Positions 8,361-16,937 of a stretch of 64,000 nucleotides of DNA are shown one piece after another. The DNA lies in contig NZ_OZ242364.1 in the NCBI RefSeq assembly GCF_965208925.1, positions 1,984,001 to 2,048,000 of the forward strand. The letters are read 5' to 3'. Source of the stretch: Poriferisodalis sp965208925 (GTDB taxonomy: Bacteria > Actinomycetota > Acidimicrobiia > Acidimicrobiales > Poriferisodalaceae). Positions within the stretch are counted from its first letter, which is position 1, and the number at the start of each line of letters is the position of its first letter. The notes under the pieces were generated by a model. That model saw nothing but the letters and a program-made list of their open reading frames with translations. It was not told where the DNA came from and did no database searches. Both the position numbers and the translations under genes were made by a program.

Positions 8361-9505
8361 ATCGTGACGAGCGCCGTGTTCTTGTCGGCCCGGTGCAGCT
8401 CGTGCACCGCCTTGGTCAGCAGGATCGCGCCGGTTCCGCCCAGCGGGTGGCCCAGCGCGATGGCGCCGCCATTGGGGTTCACCCCGTCCATGTCAGGGTT
8501 CACCTCACGCTGCCAGGCCAGCACCACCGACGCGAACGCCTCGTTGATCTCGACGATGTCGATGTCGGACATCGCCATGCCGTTGCGCTCGAGCAGGTAG
8601 TTCGTGGCCTCGATGGGACCGGTCAGCATCAGCACCGGGTCGCTGCCGACCAGGCAGGTGTCGACGATGCGGGCCAGCGGGCTCAGACCCAGCTCGGCGG
8701 CACGACCGGCACGCATGAGCAGCACCGCGCCCGAGCCGTCGCTGATCTGCGACGAGCTGCCAGCGGTGTGCACGCCGCCGTCCATCACCGGCGACAGCCC
8801 GGCGAGCCCTTCGGCCGTCGTGGGTCGGATGCCGCCGTCGCGCACGACATGGCGGAACTCGTCGGTGGGCTTGCCGTCGTCGTCCAGAATCGGGGCGTCG
8901 ATCTCGACGATCTGGGTCGCGAAGCGGTCTTCTTCCCACGCCCGGGCGGCATTGTTCTGGCTGCGCAGGCCGTAGGCGTCGCACTCTTCGCGGCTGATGC
9001 CCCACTGCTTGGCCATCAGCTCGGCGCCTTGGAACTGCGTCGTGTACTCGTAGTGCTCCTTGTAGCGCGACGTCGCTGTGCGCTGGCCCTTCTTGTAGCT
9101 GGAGCCCATCGGGTTGCGCGTCATGGACTCGACGCCGCATCCGATGGCCGAATCGACCACCCCGCTGCGCACCAGGCCGTATGCCAGCGTGGTGGCCTGC
9201 TGGCTCGAGCCGCACTGCGCGTCGACGGTGGTGGCTGCGACCGACAGGGGATAGCCCGCGCCGAGCCATGCGGTGCGAGCGATATTGGCCGTCTGCTCGC
9301 CTGCTTGGCTGACGCAGCCGCCCACGATCTGGCCGATGCTGGCCGGGTCGACCTGCGTGCGCTCCATCAGCGAGGTGAGCACATCGCTCAGCAAGTCGGA
9401 CGGATGGATACCGCTCAGGTCGCCGCCGCGCCGGCCGACAGGAGATCGGACGGCGTCGACAATGACAATGTCGTCGGGGTGGTGGTTCACGGATGCGCTG
9501 CTCAT
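8312..9505 (-). CDS. Thiolase family acetyl-CoA acetyltransferase
   Basis: 397 residues. The nucleophile is Cys98 in VDAQCGSSQQ. The other signatures, VEINEAFASV, GGAIALGHPLGGTGA and the C-terminal MCCGGGLGTG, are all present, so the Cys/His/Cys catalytic set is intact. Reaction: thiolytic cleavage or condensation of acyl-CoA, most likely beta-oxidation given the many acyl-CoA genes nearby. ATG 9505 was preferred to an in-frame start at 9532 because TACAGT lies seven bases upstream (plus-strand 9513-9518), which also places the promoter. Confidence 0.9.
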   Translation of the reverse strand: MSSASVNHHPDDIVIVDAVRSPVGRRGGDLSGIHPSDLLSDVLTSLMERTQVDPASIGQIVGGCVSQAGEQTANIARTAWLGAGYPLSVAATTVDAQCGSSQQATTLAYGLVRSGVVDSAIGCGVESMTRNPMGSSYKKGQRTATSRYKEHYEYTTQFQGAELMAKQWGISREECDAYGLRSQNNAARAWEEDRFATQIVEIDAPILDDDGKPTDEFRHVVRDGGIRPTTAEGLAGLSPVMDGGVHTAGSSSQISDGSGAVLLMRAGRAAELGLSPLARIVDTCLVGSDPVLMLTGPIEATNYLLERNGMAMSDIDIVEINEAFASVVLAWQREVNPDMDGVNPNGGAIALGHPLGGTGAILLTKAVHELHRADKNTALVTMCCGGGLGTGTVIERL

Positions 9506-9797
9506 GGCCGGCACTGTACTTGCGGCCGGCATCAGGCGGCGTGGAGACCGATCTCGGGCGGGCGCGCCGTGGCGGCCAGCGCAGCCCGTGCCCGAGCGAC
9601 GCCCCGCAGGCCCTCCTGGCGGGTGGCCCGGTTCAGCCGGTGGGGCATCCGGCTGGTCGACACCAGCCGGAGCTGAGGTGGGAGATCAAGCTGTTCTGCC
9701 ATGTGCACAGTGTGATGAGGGGGTGTGACACGAAAGACGGCAAGGTCGCTGTGGCGGCACCCAAACCCGGCTGTGCCGCCTCACTAGCCTGCGCGCC

Positions 9798-10784
9798 GTG
9801 ACCTCCCAACGAAACAACTGGCGCTACGGCATCACTGTTCCCTTTGATGATCCCCTGCATGCCCAGGCCGACCTCTACCGCGAATTCGCCGACCTCGGCT
9901 ACACGGAGTTCTGGAGCTCCGAGGCGGACGGGACCGACGGATTCACCCCGCTCGTGCTGGCGAGCCAATGGGTGCCTGATGTGCGACTGGGCATCGCCAT
10001 CATCCCGGTCTTCACCAGGGGCCCCGCACTTCTGGCCCAGCAAACGGCCGCCATCTGCGAGGCTGCGCCCGGACGCTTCGCCATGGGCATCGGGGCCTCG
10101 TCCAACGTCATCGTCGAGCGCTGGAACGGCATCGGCTTCGACGAGCCCTTCAAGCGGACACGCGACACTGCCCGATTCCTGCGCCAAGCCCTCACCGGCG
10201 AGCGCATCAGCGAGACCTACGACACGTTCGACATTCAGGGCTTTCGCCTGGGCCGCCCGCCCGAAATCCAGCCTCCGATCCTGCTGGCGGCCCTGCGGCC
10301 CGGCATGCTGCGGCTCGCCGGCAGCGAGGGCGACGGTGCCATCATCAATTGGCTCTCGGCCGACGACGTGTCGACTGTGCGTCCCTACGTCGACGAGGGC
10401 GGCGCCGGCAAGGAAGTGGTGGCCCGCATCTTCGTGTGCCCCAATCCCGACGCCGACACGGTCCGAGCCGGCTTCAAGCGGGCCGTCGCCGCCTATCTCA
10501 ACGTCCCGGTGTACGCCGAATTCCACCGCTGGCTCGGACGCGGCGAATTGCTCGCCGCCATGTGGGAACGCTGGGCCGACGGCGATCGCCGCGGAGCGCT
10601 CGAGGTCATCGACGACGATCTGGTCGACGAACTGCTGGTGCACGGCCCGCCGGAGGCGTGCCGGGAGCACATCGACCGCTACCACGCAAACGGTGTCGAC
10701 GTGTCGGCCATCTCGATCATGCCGTTCGGCGGCATCGATCCCGTCCAGGCGGCCCGCGACCTGTCACCGGCCGCTCGCGCCTAG
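9798..10784 (+). CDS. LLM class F420-dependent oxidoreductase
   Basis: 328 residues with the bacterial-luciferase TIM-barrel plan: ADLYREFADLGYTEFWSSEA, VRLGIAIIPVFTRGPALLAQ, RFAMGIGASSNVIVERWNG, QPPILLAALRPGMLRLAG. The pattern fits F420- rather than FMN-using members; substrate is unknown. GTG 9798 is preceded by TAGCCT at 9785-9790 with seven bases between, another leaderless-type start. It is divergent from the thiolase and is followed by an enoyl-CoA hydratase. Confidence 0.85.
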   Translation: MTSQRNNWRYGITVPFDDPLHAQADLYREFADLGYTEFWSSEADGTDGFTPLVLASQWVPDVRLGIAIIPVFTRGPALLAQQTAAICEAAPGRFAMGIGASSNVIVERWNGIGFDEPFKRTRDTARFLRQALTGERISETYDTFDIQGFRLGRPPEIQPPILLAALRPGMLRLAGSEGDGAIINWLSADDVSTVRPYVDEGGAGKEVVARIFVCPNPDADTVRAGFKRAVAAYLNVPVYAEFHRWLGRGELLAAMWERWADGDRRGALEVIDDDLVDELLVHGPPEACREHIDRYHANGVDVSAISIMPFGGIDPVQAARDLSPAARA

Positions 10785-10859
10785 CCGGCTGGAACGACCA
10801 GCAGGCGGGGCGCGTAACCTCCCGTGGACCGGCTAGCGCCAGCATCTACAGGAGCGAAC

Positions 10860-11648
10860 ATGGACCTCGAGACGATCATCTACGAAGTGCGCGACGGGGT
10901 GGCGCACGTACGGTTCAACCGACCGGAGGGCGCCAACGCCGTCAATCCGCAGTTCTCACGCGAGCTGCGGGCAGTGATGCTGGAGATCGAGTTCGATGAT
11001 GCGGTCAAGGCGGCGTCGGTCACCGCCGAAGGCCGGGTGTTCTCGGCAGGCGGCGACCTCAAGGAATTCCACGCCGCAGGCGACGGCCTGCCGCAGCTCG
11101 CATCGGACATGGTCATCGACCTCCATGCAGCAATCAACAAGATGAACCGCACACCGAAGCCGTTCGTTGCCGGCGTGGGCGGCAGCGTGGGCGGGGCCGG
11201 CATGTCGCTGGCAGCTTCATTCGATCTCGTGGTCGCGGGCGAGTCGGCGAAGTTCACCATGGCCTATACCCGCGCCGGCGTGACGCCCGATGGCACATCG
11301 TCCTACTTCCTGGCCCGCCACATCGGGCTTCGGCGGATGCTCGACCTGACCCTCACCAACCGCGTGCTGTCGGCGGAGGAGGCCGAGCAGTGGGGCTTGG
11401 TCAACCGGGTGGTTCCCGACGACGAGGTCGATTCGGCCACCGCCGAGTTGGCCCAGGCGCTGGCCGACGGCCCGGCGTGGGCGCTGGGCCACGCCAAGCG
11501 GGTGATCTACAACGGCATCGACTCCCCGCTCGAGCAGGCGGGCGAGTTCGAAGGCAAGACGATCACCGACGCCATGCTGACCCACGACGGCCGCGAGGGC
11601 ATCGCCGCATTCGTGGAGCGCCGCGCGCCGAACTTCACCGGAAACTGA
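10860..11648 (+). CDS. Enoyl-CoA hydratase/isomerase
   Basis: 262 residues of the crotonase fold. VRFNRPEGANAVN at the start, the oxyanion-hole segment FSAGGDLKEFH and VGGSVGGAGMSLAASFDLVVA are typical, and the position of the acidic residues fits a hydratase or isomerase. Start ATG 10860 follows a clear ribosome site (CAGGAG). Substrate is unknown; the surrounding acyl-CoA dehydrogenase, MaoC dehydratase and CoA-transferase genes suggest fatty-acid or branched-chain acid oxidation. Confidence 0.88.
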   Translation: MDLETIIYEVRDGVAHVRFNRPEGANAVNPQFSRELRAVMLEIEFDDAVKAASVTAEGRVFSAGGDLKEFHAAGDGLPQLASDMVIDLHAAINKMNRTPKPFVAGVGGSVGGAGMSLAASFDLVVAGESAKFTMAYTRAGVTPDGTSSYFLARHIGLRRMLDLTLTNRVLSAEEAEQWGLVNRVVPDDEVDSATAELAQALADGPAWALGHAKRVIYNGIDSPLEQAGEFEGKTITDAMLTHDGREGIAAFVERRAPNFTGN

Positions 11649-11809
11649 CGCGCCGCTCGGTGCGAGGGGCTGCAGCCCAGTCCTCACGGGGAACTTCGCC
11701 GAGGCGCTCGGCGCCGTTGCGAGCGTCCTAGCGTCGAACGCTTGCGCGCACTAGACAAGGTGTGAGCGGCACCGACCGTGTCGCCGTTTGTGCATGAGGA
11801 GCACGAACC

Positions 11810-12934
11810 ATGCCTCCCCAGGAGATCACCCCGGAGCCCTTTCCGTGGCTGGACACCAGCCGGTATTCCTTCTCCCAGGGCATCGAGGCCGGCGGGGCGG
11901 CGTGGCTGGCGGGCCAGACCGCAGGCGCGTACGACGCCGAATCGGGCCGAGTCACGGTGCGCGGCGACGGTGCCGAGCAGGCCAGCGTGTGCTGGGCCAA
12001 GGTCGAGGCAGTGCTCGACGCCGCCGGGCGCGACATCAGCGAATGCTCCGAAGTAACCGAATACGTCACCGTCGCAGGCGCACCTGAGCGAGACGCCATC
12101 GCGGGCGAACGTCCGCATGGCTTGGGCTCCGCTGTCGGTGGGGTCCGGCCCTCGACGTTCGTCGTCGAATCGCTCGTGCGGCCCGAGGCGCTGGTGGAAG
12201 TAGAGGTCGTGGCCGGCCAGGTCGACGGACTGGTGCACGTGCCTCAGGTGCTGCCCGTCGACGACGATGGCAACGCGGTGCTGCCGGGCGACTTCGTCGG
12301 CCAGTGCGAGTGGGCGCTCGAAGAAGCCGGCCGCCGCCTCGAAGCTCACGGCATGGATCTGTCCAACGTCGTGCGGATCGTGCAGCAGACCACCGCGGCC
12401 ACCCGCCGCCAGTACAACGAGACTGCGGAGGCACGCCGGCGGCTGCTCGCACCGCAGTTCCCTTCGTCGACGGGGTTGCTGATGCCCGAGCTGCCTCATC
12501 CCGAAGCCCTCGTGGCGCTCGATGTGTGGGCGTCGGCGCATCCCAAGACAGTCGTGCCGTACCTGGCTGAGGCCTACTCGTCGCTCACCTTCAGCCCAGC
12601 GGTAGAGGCCGGCGGGCTGCTGTTCATTTCCGGCACGACAGCGTTCAATCTCGGCACTGGCGAGACCGTCGCCGAGGGCGACATCGGCGGGCAGGCCGAA
12701 TTCGTCTACGGCGAGATCGCCGCCATCTGCGAGATGGCCGGCACCTCCATCGACAACCTCGTCAAGACCGTCGAGTACGTGACGCCCGACGGCGTCGGCG
12801 ACTACCGGGCCGTCGGAGAGGTGCGCCAGCGGGTGATGGGCCGACCGTTCCCCGCCTCCACTGGTGTCGTGGTGTCGGGGCTGCTCAGTCGCCGCTGGCT
12901 GATCGAGGTGGAAGCCGTCGCCTTGATGCCCTGA
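11810..12934 (+). CDS. Protein of three consecutive RidA-like domains
   Basis: 374 residues in which I count three RidA/YjgF-type units. The first (about 10-138) opens YSFSQGIEAGGAAWLAGQTA and ends VEVEVVA. The second (about 140-235) opens LVHVPQVLPVDDDGNAV and ends VALDVWA. The third (about 245-374) opens LTFSPAVEAGGLLFISGTTA and ends LIEVEAVAL. RidA normally works as a homotrimer hydrolysing enamine/imine intermediates, so a fused three-domain chain could make a trimer-like unit by itself (inference). The Arg that binds the carboxylate in RidA could not be assigned in every unit. It lies between the hydratase and the MaoC protein. Confidence 0.75.
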   Translation: MPPQEITPEPFPWLDTSRYSFSQGIEAGGAAWLAGQTAGAYDAESGRVTVRGDGAEQASVCWAKVEAVLDAAGRDISECSEVTEYVTVAGAPERDAIAGERPHGLGSAVGGVRPSTFVVESLVRPEALVEVEVVAGQVDGLVHVPQVLPVDDDGNAVLPGDFVGQCEWALEEAGRRLEAHGMDLSNVVRIVQQTTAATRRQYNETAEARRRLLAPQFPSSTGLLMPELPHPEALVALDVWASAHPKTVVPYLAEAYSSLTFSPAVEAGGLLFISGTTAFNLGTGETVAEGDIGGQAEFVYGEIAAICEMAGTSIDNLVKTVEYVTPDGVGDYRAVGEVRQRVMGRPFPASTGVVVSGLLSRRWLIEVEAVALMP

Positions 12935-12955
12935 GAGGCAGAGCCGGGCGTTGCC

Positions 12956-12977
12956 GGGGCCCGAGCGGCCCGTGAGC
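12956..12977. repeat. Dispersed 22-bp repeat, copy 1
   Basis: An exact 22-base sequence beginning GGGGCCCGAGCGG occurs here between the RidA and MaoC genes and again at 60528-60549. It looks like a short dispersed intergenic element. Confidence 0.55.
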
Positions 12978-13014
12978 CCGTATCTCATCGAGACTGGGAA
13001 CAAGAGCCGGGAAC

Positions 13015-14040
13015 ATGACGCAGCTGCTGACCCCTGAAGTGCGCGCCGCGCTCGGCACGACGGTGATGTACGTGGCGCCCGAACCGCTCGGCCGGGCGTC
13101 CATTCGCTATTTCGCCCTGGCCATCGGTGCCGATCCGGGGCGTTGGCGGGACGAGGCGCCGCCGACGCTTATCTGCGAGACAGCGCAGCTCACCGGCCGC
13201 GCAGTGCCAGATGGGAATGCGTACCTCGGGCACGCTTGGGAACTTCCGCTGCCGGTGCGATGCGCCATGTTCCGGGGAGGCAACGACTACCGGTTCGATC
13301 AGCCTGCCCGGTTCGACCACGTCATCTCCACGACGTGGACCCTGACCGATGCAACCGAGCGGCTCGATCGGGAGGGCCATCCGCTCCTGTTCGTCACTGC
13401 CGAGGCGGCGTATTCCGCCGACGGCGATCCGCTCGCGACGAATGCCGAGACGATGATCTTCCGCCCGCTCGAGGCCGCTCAGCCCGAGAGCGATCCGCCT
13501 GATGAGGAAGCAGAGGCGGACGCGGCCCAAGGCTCCACGGCAGGGGCCGTGCCGACGACGCCAACCCCCGAGGCGGACGACCCAGCGACCGTCGGTGCTG
13601 CCGAGTATCTCGGTGCCCCTGCTGGCCCTGAACCGCTGCCGCGGGCTCGGCTGAGCCCGGGCCGTTCGCTCCGGCCGCTGCACCGGCGGATCGCCTTGGC
13701 AGACATGGTCGCGTACGGAGCCGCCACTTGGGACTGGCATCGCCTGCACTACGACGAGGCTCACGCCCGCCGGCTGGGCGCTCCGGCACCGCTGGTCGAC
13801 GGCCAGATGCTCGGCGCCTTGCTGGCGGAATGCGTCTTGCGCGCCGCCGGCCCTAGCGCCCGGCTGGTCCGGCTCGCGTACCGGAATCGCTCGCCGGTGC
13901 ACGCTGGTGAGACCGTGACCTGCTCCGGCACGATCGCGACATCCGACGATGCCGGGTTCAGCGTCGACCTGTCAGTCTCGGTCGGCGACCGGCTCGTCGT
14001 CGCCCCGGCGTTCGCCCAGCTCGACTGGACCGCCGGCTAG
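13015..14040 (+). CDS. MaoC-type double hot-dog dehydratase
   Basis: 341 residues. The N-terminal half is an FAS1/MaoC_dehydrat_N-like hot-dog (RYFALAIGADPGRW, PPTLICETAQL). An acidic Pro/Thr-rich linker of about 50 residues follows. The C-terminal hot-dog carries the hydratase motif (WDWHRLHYDEAHARRLG, APLVDGQMLGALL), with the Asp and His expected for the active site. Likely reaction: hydration or dehydration of an enoyl/3-hydroxyacyl-CoA. ATG 13015 is the first in-frame start after the RidA gene. Confidence 0.8.
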   Translation: MTQLLTPEVRAALGTTVMYVAPEPLGRASIRYFALAIGADPGRWRDEAPPTLICETAQLTGRAVPDGNAYLGHAWELPLPVRCAMFRGGNDYRFDQPARFDHVISTTWTLTDATERLDREGHPLLFVTAEAAYSADGDPLATNAETMIFRPLEAAQPESDPPDEEAEADAAQGSTAGAVPTTPTPEADDPATVGAAEYLGAPAGPEPLPRARLSPGRSLRPLHRRIALADMVAYGAATWDWHRLHYDEAHARRLGAPAPLVDGQMLGALLAECVLRAAGPSARLVRLAYRNRSPVHAGETVTCSGTIATSDDAGFSVDLSVSVGDRLVVAPAFAQLDWTAG

Positions 14041-14160
14041 CCGCGCGAGCCCATAGGCACAGATCCCGAAGCCGCCTCCGCCGCGGCATGCGCCCGGCAC
14101 CCAATAGGCCCTGCTGCCGCCGGCCTCCTAGCATCGGGCGCCGAATCAAGGAGATGCAGC

Positions 14161-15327
14161 GTGGATTTCTCCATGAGCGACGAGCAGGCGCTGATCGTCG
14201 AGACGGTTCGACGCTTCGTCGAGAGCGAGATCATCCCCCTGGAGGCCGACCTCGACCCTGATGCCGGCGAGCTGGAACCCACCGACGCTGCCCGGCTCAC
14301 GCAGATGACTCGCGACATGGGCTTCTACGGTCTCGACATCCCGGCGGAGTACGGGGGACCAGGCCTCGACACCACTACCCGGGCGCTCATGGCCATCGAG
14401 ATGTCCAAGCACCGCGCCGGGCTCTACAACCCGTGCTACGGCGTGTTCGGCGGGGCCGGGCTGGCACAGCTCTACGAGGCCACCGACGAGCAGAAGGAGC
14501 GCTGGCTCTACCCGACATTGCGGGGCGAGAAGACGGGCTGTTTCGCCTTGACGGAGCCATCGGGCGGTTCGGACCCGGGGCGGGCCATCCGCACCCGCGG
14601 CTACAAGGACGGCGACGAGTGGGTGCTGAACGGCTCGAAGCTGTTCATCTCCGGTGCCGACAAAGCCGACTATGCCTTGCTGTTCGCCCGCACGTCCGAC
14701 GACCCCAGTCGAAACGGCGTCACGGCCTTCATCGTCGACACCGACACGCCCGGGTTCAACGTGCGCCGCGTGGTGCACACGCTTCGCGCCACCCGCTATG
14801 CCACCGAGCTGGAGTTCACCGACATGCGGGTGCCCGAGAGCCACGTGCTCGGCGAGGTCAACGGGGGATTCGGCATCGCCAACGACCGGCTGAGCCGCCA
14901 GCGCATCCCGTACGCGGCAGGCTGCCTGGGGCCGGCGATCATGGCGCAGGAGATGGCGATCGAGTGGGCTCGCAGCCGCGAGACGTTCGGCTCGGTGCTG
15001 GCTGAGAAGCAGGCAGTGCAGTGGATGATCGTCGACAACGAGATCGACATCCGCCACGGCCGCTGGTGCGTGCTGGAGGCAGCTCAGAAGGCCGACCGCG
15101 GCGAGCGGTTCCGCACCGAGGCCGCGATGGCCAAGCTGGTGGCGTCGGAGGCGGCCGGGCGGGTGGTGGACCGCTGCATCCAGATCCATGGCGGCATCGG
15201 CGTCACCAAAGACCTGCCGCTCGAGCGCTGGTACCGGGAGCTGCGGATACGCCGGATCGGCGAGGGTCCCAGCGAGGTGCAGCGGCTGATCATGGCCCGC
15301 GACATCCTCGGCGGGAGCTTCAAATGA
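14161..15327 (+). CDS. Acyl-CoA dehydrogenase
   Basis: 388 residues with the full three-part fold. The helical N-domain opens DFSMSDEQALIVETVRRFVE. The middle domain has CFALTEPSGGSDPGRAIRT and WVLNGSKLFISGADKADY. The C-domain has QIHGGIGVTKDLPLERWYRE and IRRIGEGPSEVQRLIMAR, where the catalytic base region ends the chain. GTG 14161 follows an AAGGAG ribosome site; a TAGCAT box at 14128-14133 may be its promoter. It overlaps the CoA-transferase gene by four bases, so the two probably act on the same acid: activation by CoA transfer, then FAD-linked desaturation. Confidence 0.92.
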   Translation: MDFSMSDEQALIVETVRRFVESEIIPLEADLDPDAGELEPTDAARLTQMTRDMGFYGLDIPAEYGGPGLDTTTRALMAIEMSKHRAGLYNPCYGVFGGAGLAQLYEATDEQKERWLYPTLRGEKTGCFALTEPSGGSDPGRAIRTRGYKDGDEWVLNGSKLFISGADKADYALLFARTSDDPSRNGVTAFIVDTDTPGFNVRRVVHTLRATRYATELEFTDMRVPESHVLGEVNGGFGIANDRLSRQRIPYAAGCLGPAIMAQEMAIEWARSRETFGSVLAEKQAVQWMIVDNEIDIRHGRWCVLEAAQKADRGERFRTEAAMAKLVASEAAGRVVDRCIQIHGGIGVTKDLPLERWYRELRIRRIGEGPSEVQRLIMARDILGGSFK

Positions 15328-16532
15328 ACGAATCCCACACGGGGCAGGGCGCGGCATCCCGGCCGCTGCCGCTCGACGGTGTGGTGGTACTCGACCTCGG
15401 CCAGATCTACCAGGGGCCCTATGCCGGGCTGCTGCTGGCGTACTCGGGAGCCCGCGTCATCAAGGTGGAGCATCCCCGCGGCGAGGCGCTGCGGGGGCAC
15501 AGCCATGGGCTGCCGTACGCCATGCTCAACTCGTCGAAAGAGACGGTGTCGTTGGACCTCAAATCGCCCCGCGGCCGGGAGCTGTTCATCGAGCTGGCCA
15601 ACGGTGCCGATGCGGTGCTGTGCAACTTCGCTCCCGGCGTGCCCGAGCGGCTGGGCATCGACGCCGAGACGCTGTGGCAGACGAATCCCAAGCTGGTATT
15701 CGCGCAGGCCAGCGGTTATGGCCTCGACGGTCCGGACGCTCAGCGGACCGCCATGGACGTCACCGTGCAGGCACACATGGGCGTCATGAGCATCAACGGC
15801 TTCGCCGACCGCCCGCCGGTGAAGTCCGGGGCGACCTTCATCGACTTCCTCGGCGGCACCCACCTGTACGGCGCCGTGGTGACAGCGCTGTTCGAAGCGC
15901 AGCGGACCGGCGGCGGTCGCCTGGTGTCGACGTCGATGGCGGAGGCCACCTACTACACGCTCACCACGTCGCTGCAGGCATGGCAGCTGCACGGCGTGAC
16001 TGGACGCATGGGCAATCGCAACGCGGCCATGAGCGTCTCGCCGTCCAATGTGTACCCGTGCAGCGACGGGCATATTGCGTTGATCGCGGCCATGAACTCG
16101 CACTGGCGGGCGGTGCTGGAGGTGATCGGCCGCGCCGACGTGCTGAGTGACGAGCGCCTGCGCAGCAATGCGGGCCGCTGCGAGCACATGGACGAAGTGG
16201 ACGATCTGGTCTCAGGCTGGACGTCACAGCAGACCCGGGCAGAAGCGGCGGCGGCGTTCGGGGCGGCGGGCGTGCCGGTGGCCGAGGTGCGCGAGGTCAC
16301 CGACGTGGTGCATGACGAGCACATGATCGAACGCGGCTTCCTGCAATGGACCGAGTTGGACGGGCTCGGCGAGATACCACTGGCGCACAGCCCGCTGCAC
16401 TGGCATGGCTCGGACCTGCGCGAGCTCGAGCCGTACCGACCCGTCGGCGCCGACAACGAAGCGATCTACGGTGAGTTCTGCGGCCTCGACGGCGACGACT
16501 TGGCTGCGTTGGCCGCCGAGCGAATCATCTGA
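15324..16532 (+). CDS. CaiB/BaiF family (type III) CoA-transferase
   Basis: 402 residues. Typical segments are VVVLDLGQIYQGPYAGLLL, ARVIKVEHPRGEALRG, SLDLKSPRGRELFIELA and FIDFLGGTHLYGAVVTALFE. The last holds an Asp in the place of the catalytic nucleophile. Reaction: transfer of CoA between carboxylic acids. The ATG lies inside the stop of the acyl-CoA dehydrogenase (ATGA), giving translational coupling. It ends opposite a small convergent gene, with a hairpin between them. Confidence 0.9.
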   Translation: MNESHTGQGAASRPLPLDGVVVLDLGQIYQGPYAGLLLAYSGARVIKVEHPRGEALRGHSHGLPYAMLNSSKETVSLDLKSPRGRELFIELANGADAVLCNFAPGVPERLGIDAETLWQTNPKLVFAQASGYGLDGPDAQRTAMDVTVQAHMGVMSINGFADRPPVKSGATFIDFLGGTHLYGAVVTALFEAQRTGGGRLVSTSMAEATYYTLTTSLQAWQLHGVTGRMGNRNAAMSVSPSNVYPCSDGHIALIAAMNSHWRAVLEVIGRADVLSDERLRSNAGRCEHMDEVDDLVSGWTSQQTRAEAAAAFGAAGVPVAEVREVTDVVHDEHMIERGFLQWTELDGLGEIPLAHSPLHWHGSDLRELEPYRPVGADNEAIYGEFCGLDGDDLAALAAERII

Positions 16533-16536
16533 ACTG

Positions 16537-16556
16537 TCGAGGCTTCGGTGCCTCGA
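16537..16556. terminator. Hairpin between convergent genes
   Basis: Seven-base-pair stem (TCGAGGC with GCCTCGA) and a six-base loop TTCGGT, directly after the CoA-transferase stop and before the stop of the opposite-strand gene. There is no T-run on either side, so a bidirectional terminator role is only suggested by position. Confidence 0.4.
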
Positions 16557-16566
16557 TCTGGAGCTG

Positions 16567-16902
16567 TCAGGCGGGGGAGAGTCGCCCCACGCGTGCTGCT
16601 TGGTCGCGCTGCGGTTCGGGAAGCTCGCCGTGGTCGGCGAGGTGCAGCATCAGCAGCTCATCCCAGCGGCTGCGGTAGTTCGATGTGAACTCGCAGCGGA
16701 ACTGTGTGGCCGCGGCACCCAGTTGCTCGATTTCTCGCCGCAGCGCGGACTGCATGCCGAACGGCTCACGGGCGCCGGCGTAACCGACCGACAGTACGGT
16801 GCCGCCCGAATCGGCGACGTGGTAGACGCCGAGTTGTGACGGCAATGCGTCGATCGCGGTGTCGTCCAGCCGTCGCCACGGCTTGTCGAGACGGATTCCC
16901 AT
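16567..16902 (-). CDS. Small protein, possibly GIY-YIG-like
   Basis: 111 residues. The segment LPSQLGVYHVADSGGTVLSVGYAGAR recalls the start of a GIY-YIG fold (a GVY strand, then a YxG-like VGYAG strand), followed by a helix with Arg residues (MQSALRREIEQLG) and TSNYRSRWDELLMLHLADHG. A complete nuclease motif set is not evident, so this may be a non-catalytic relative. No functional partner is apparent: it sits between a CoA-transferase (convergent) and an amidohydrolase on its own strand, 35 bases downstream of the latter. Confidence 0.5.
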   Translation of the reverse strand: MGIRLDKPWRRLDDTAIDALPSQLGVYHVADSGGTVLSVGYAGAREPFGMQSALRREIEQLGAAATQFRCEFTSNYRSRWDELLMLHLADHGELPEPQRDQAARVGRLSPA

Positions 16903-16937
16903 GCCTGCGGCTCGTGTGATGGCCCGCTGAGGGGTCG

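Noticed and set aside
11684..13003. Minus-strand frame opposite the triple RidA gene
   Set aside because: Low-complexity composition and antisense to clear RidA domains.
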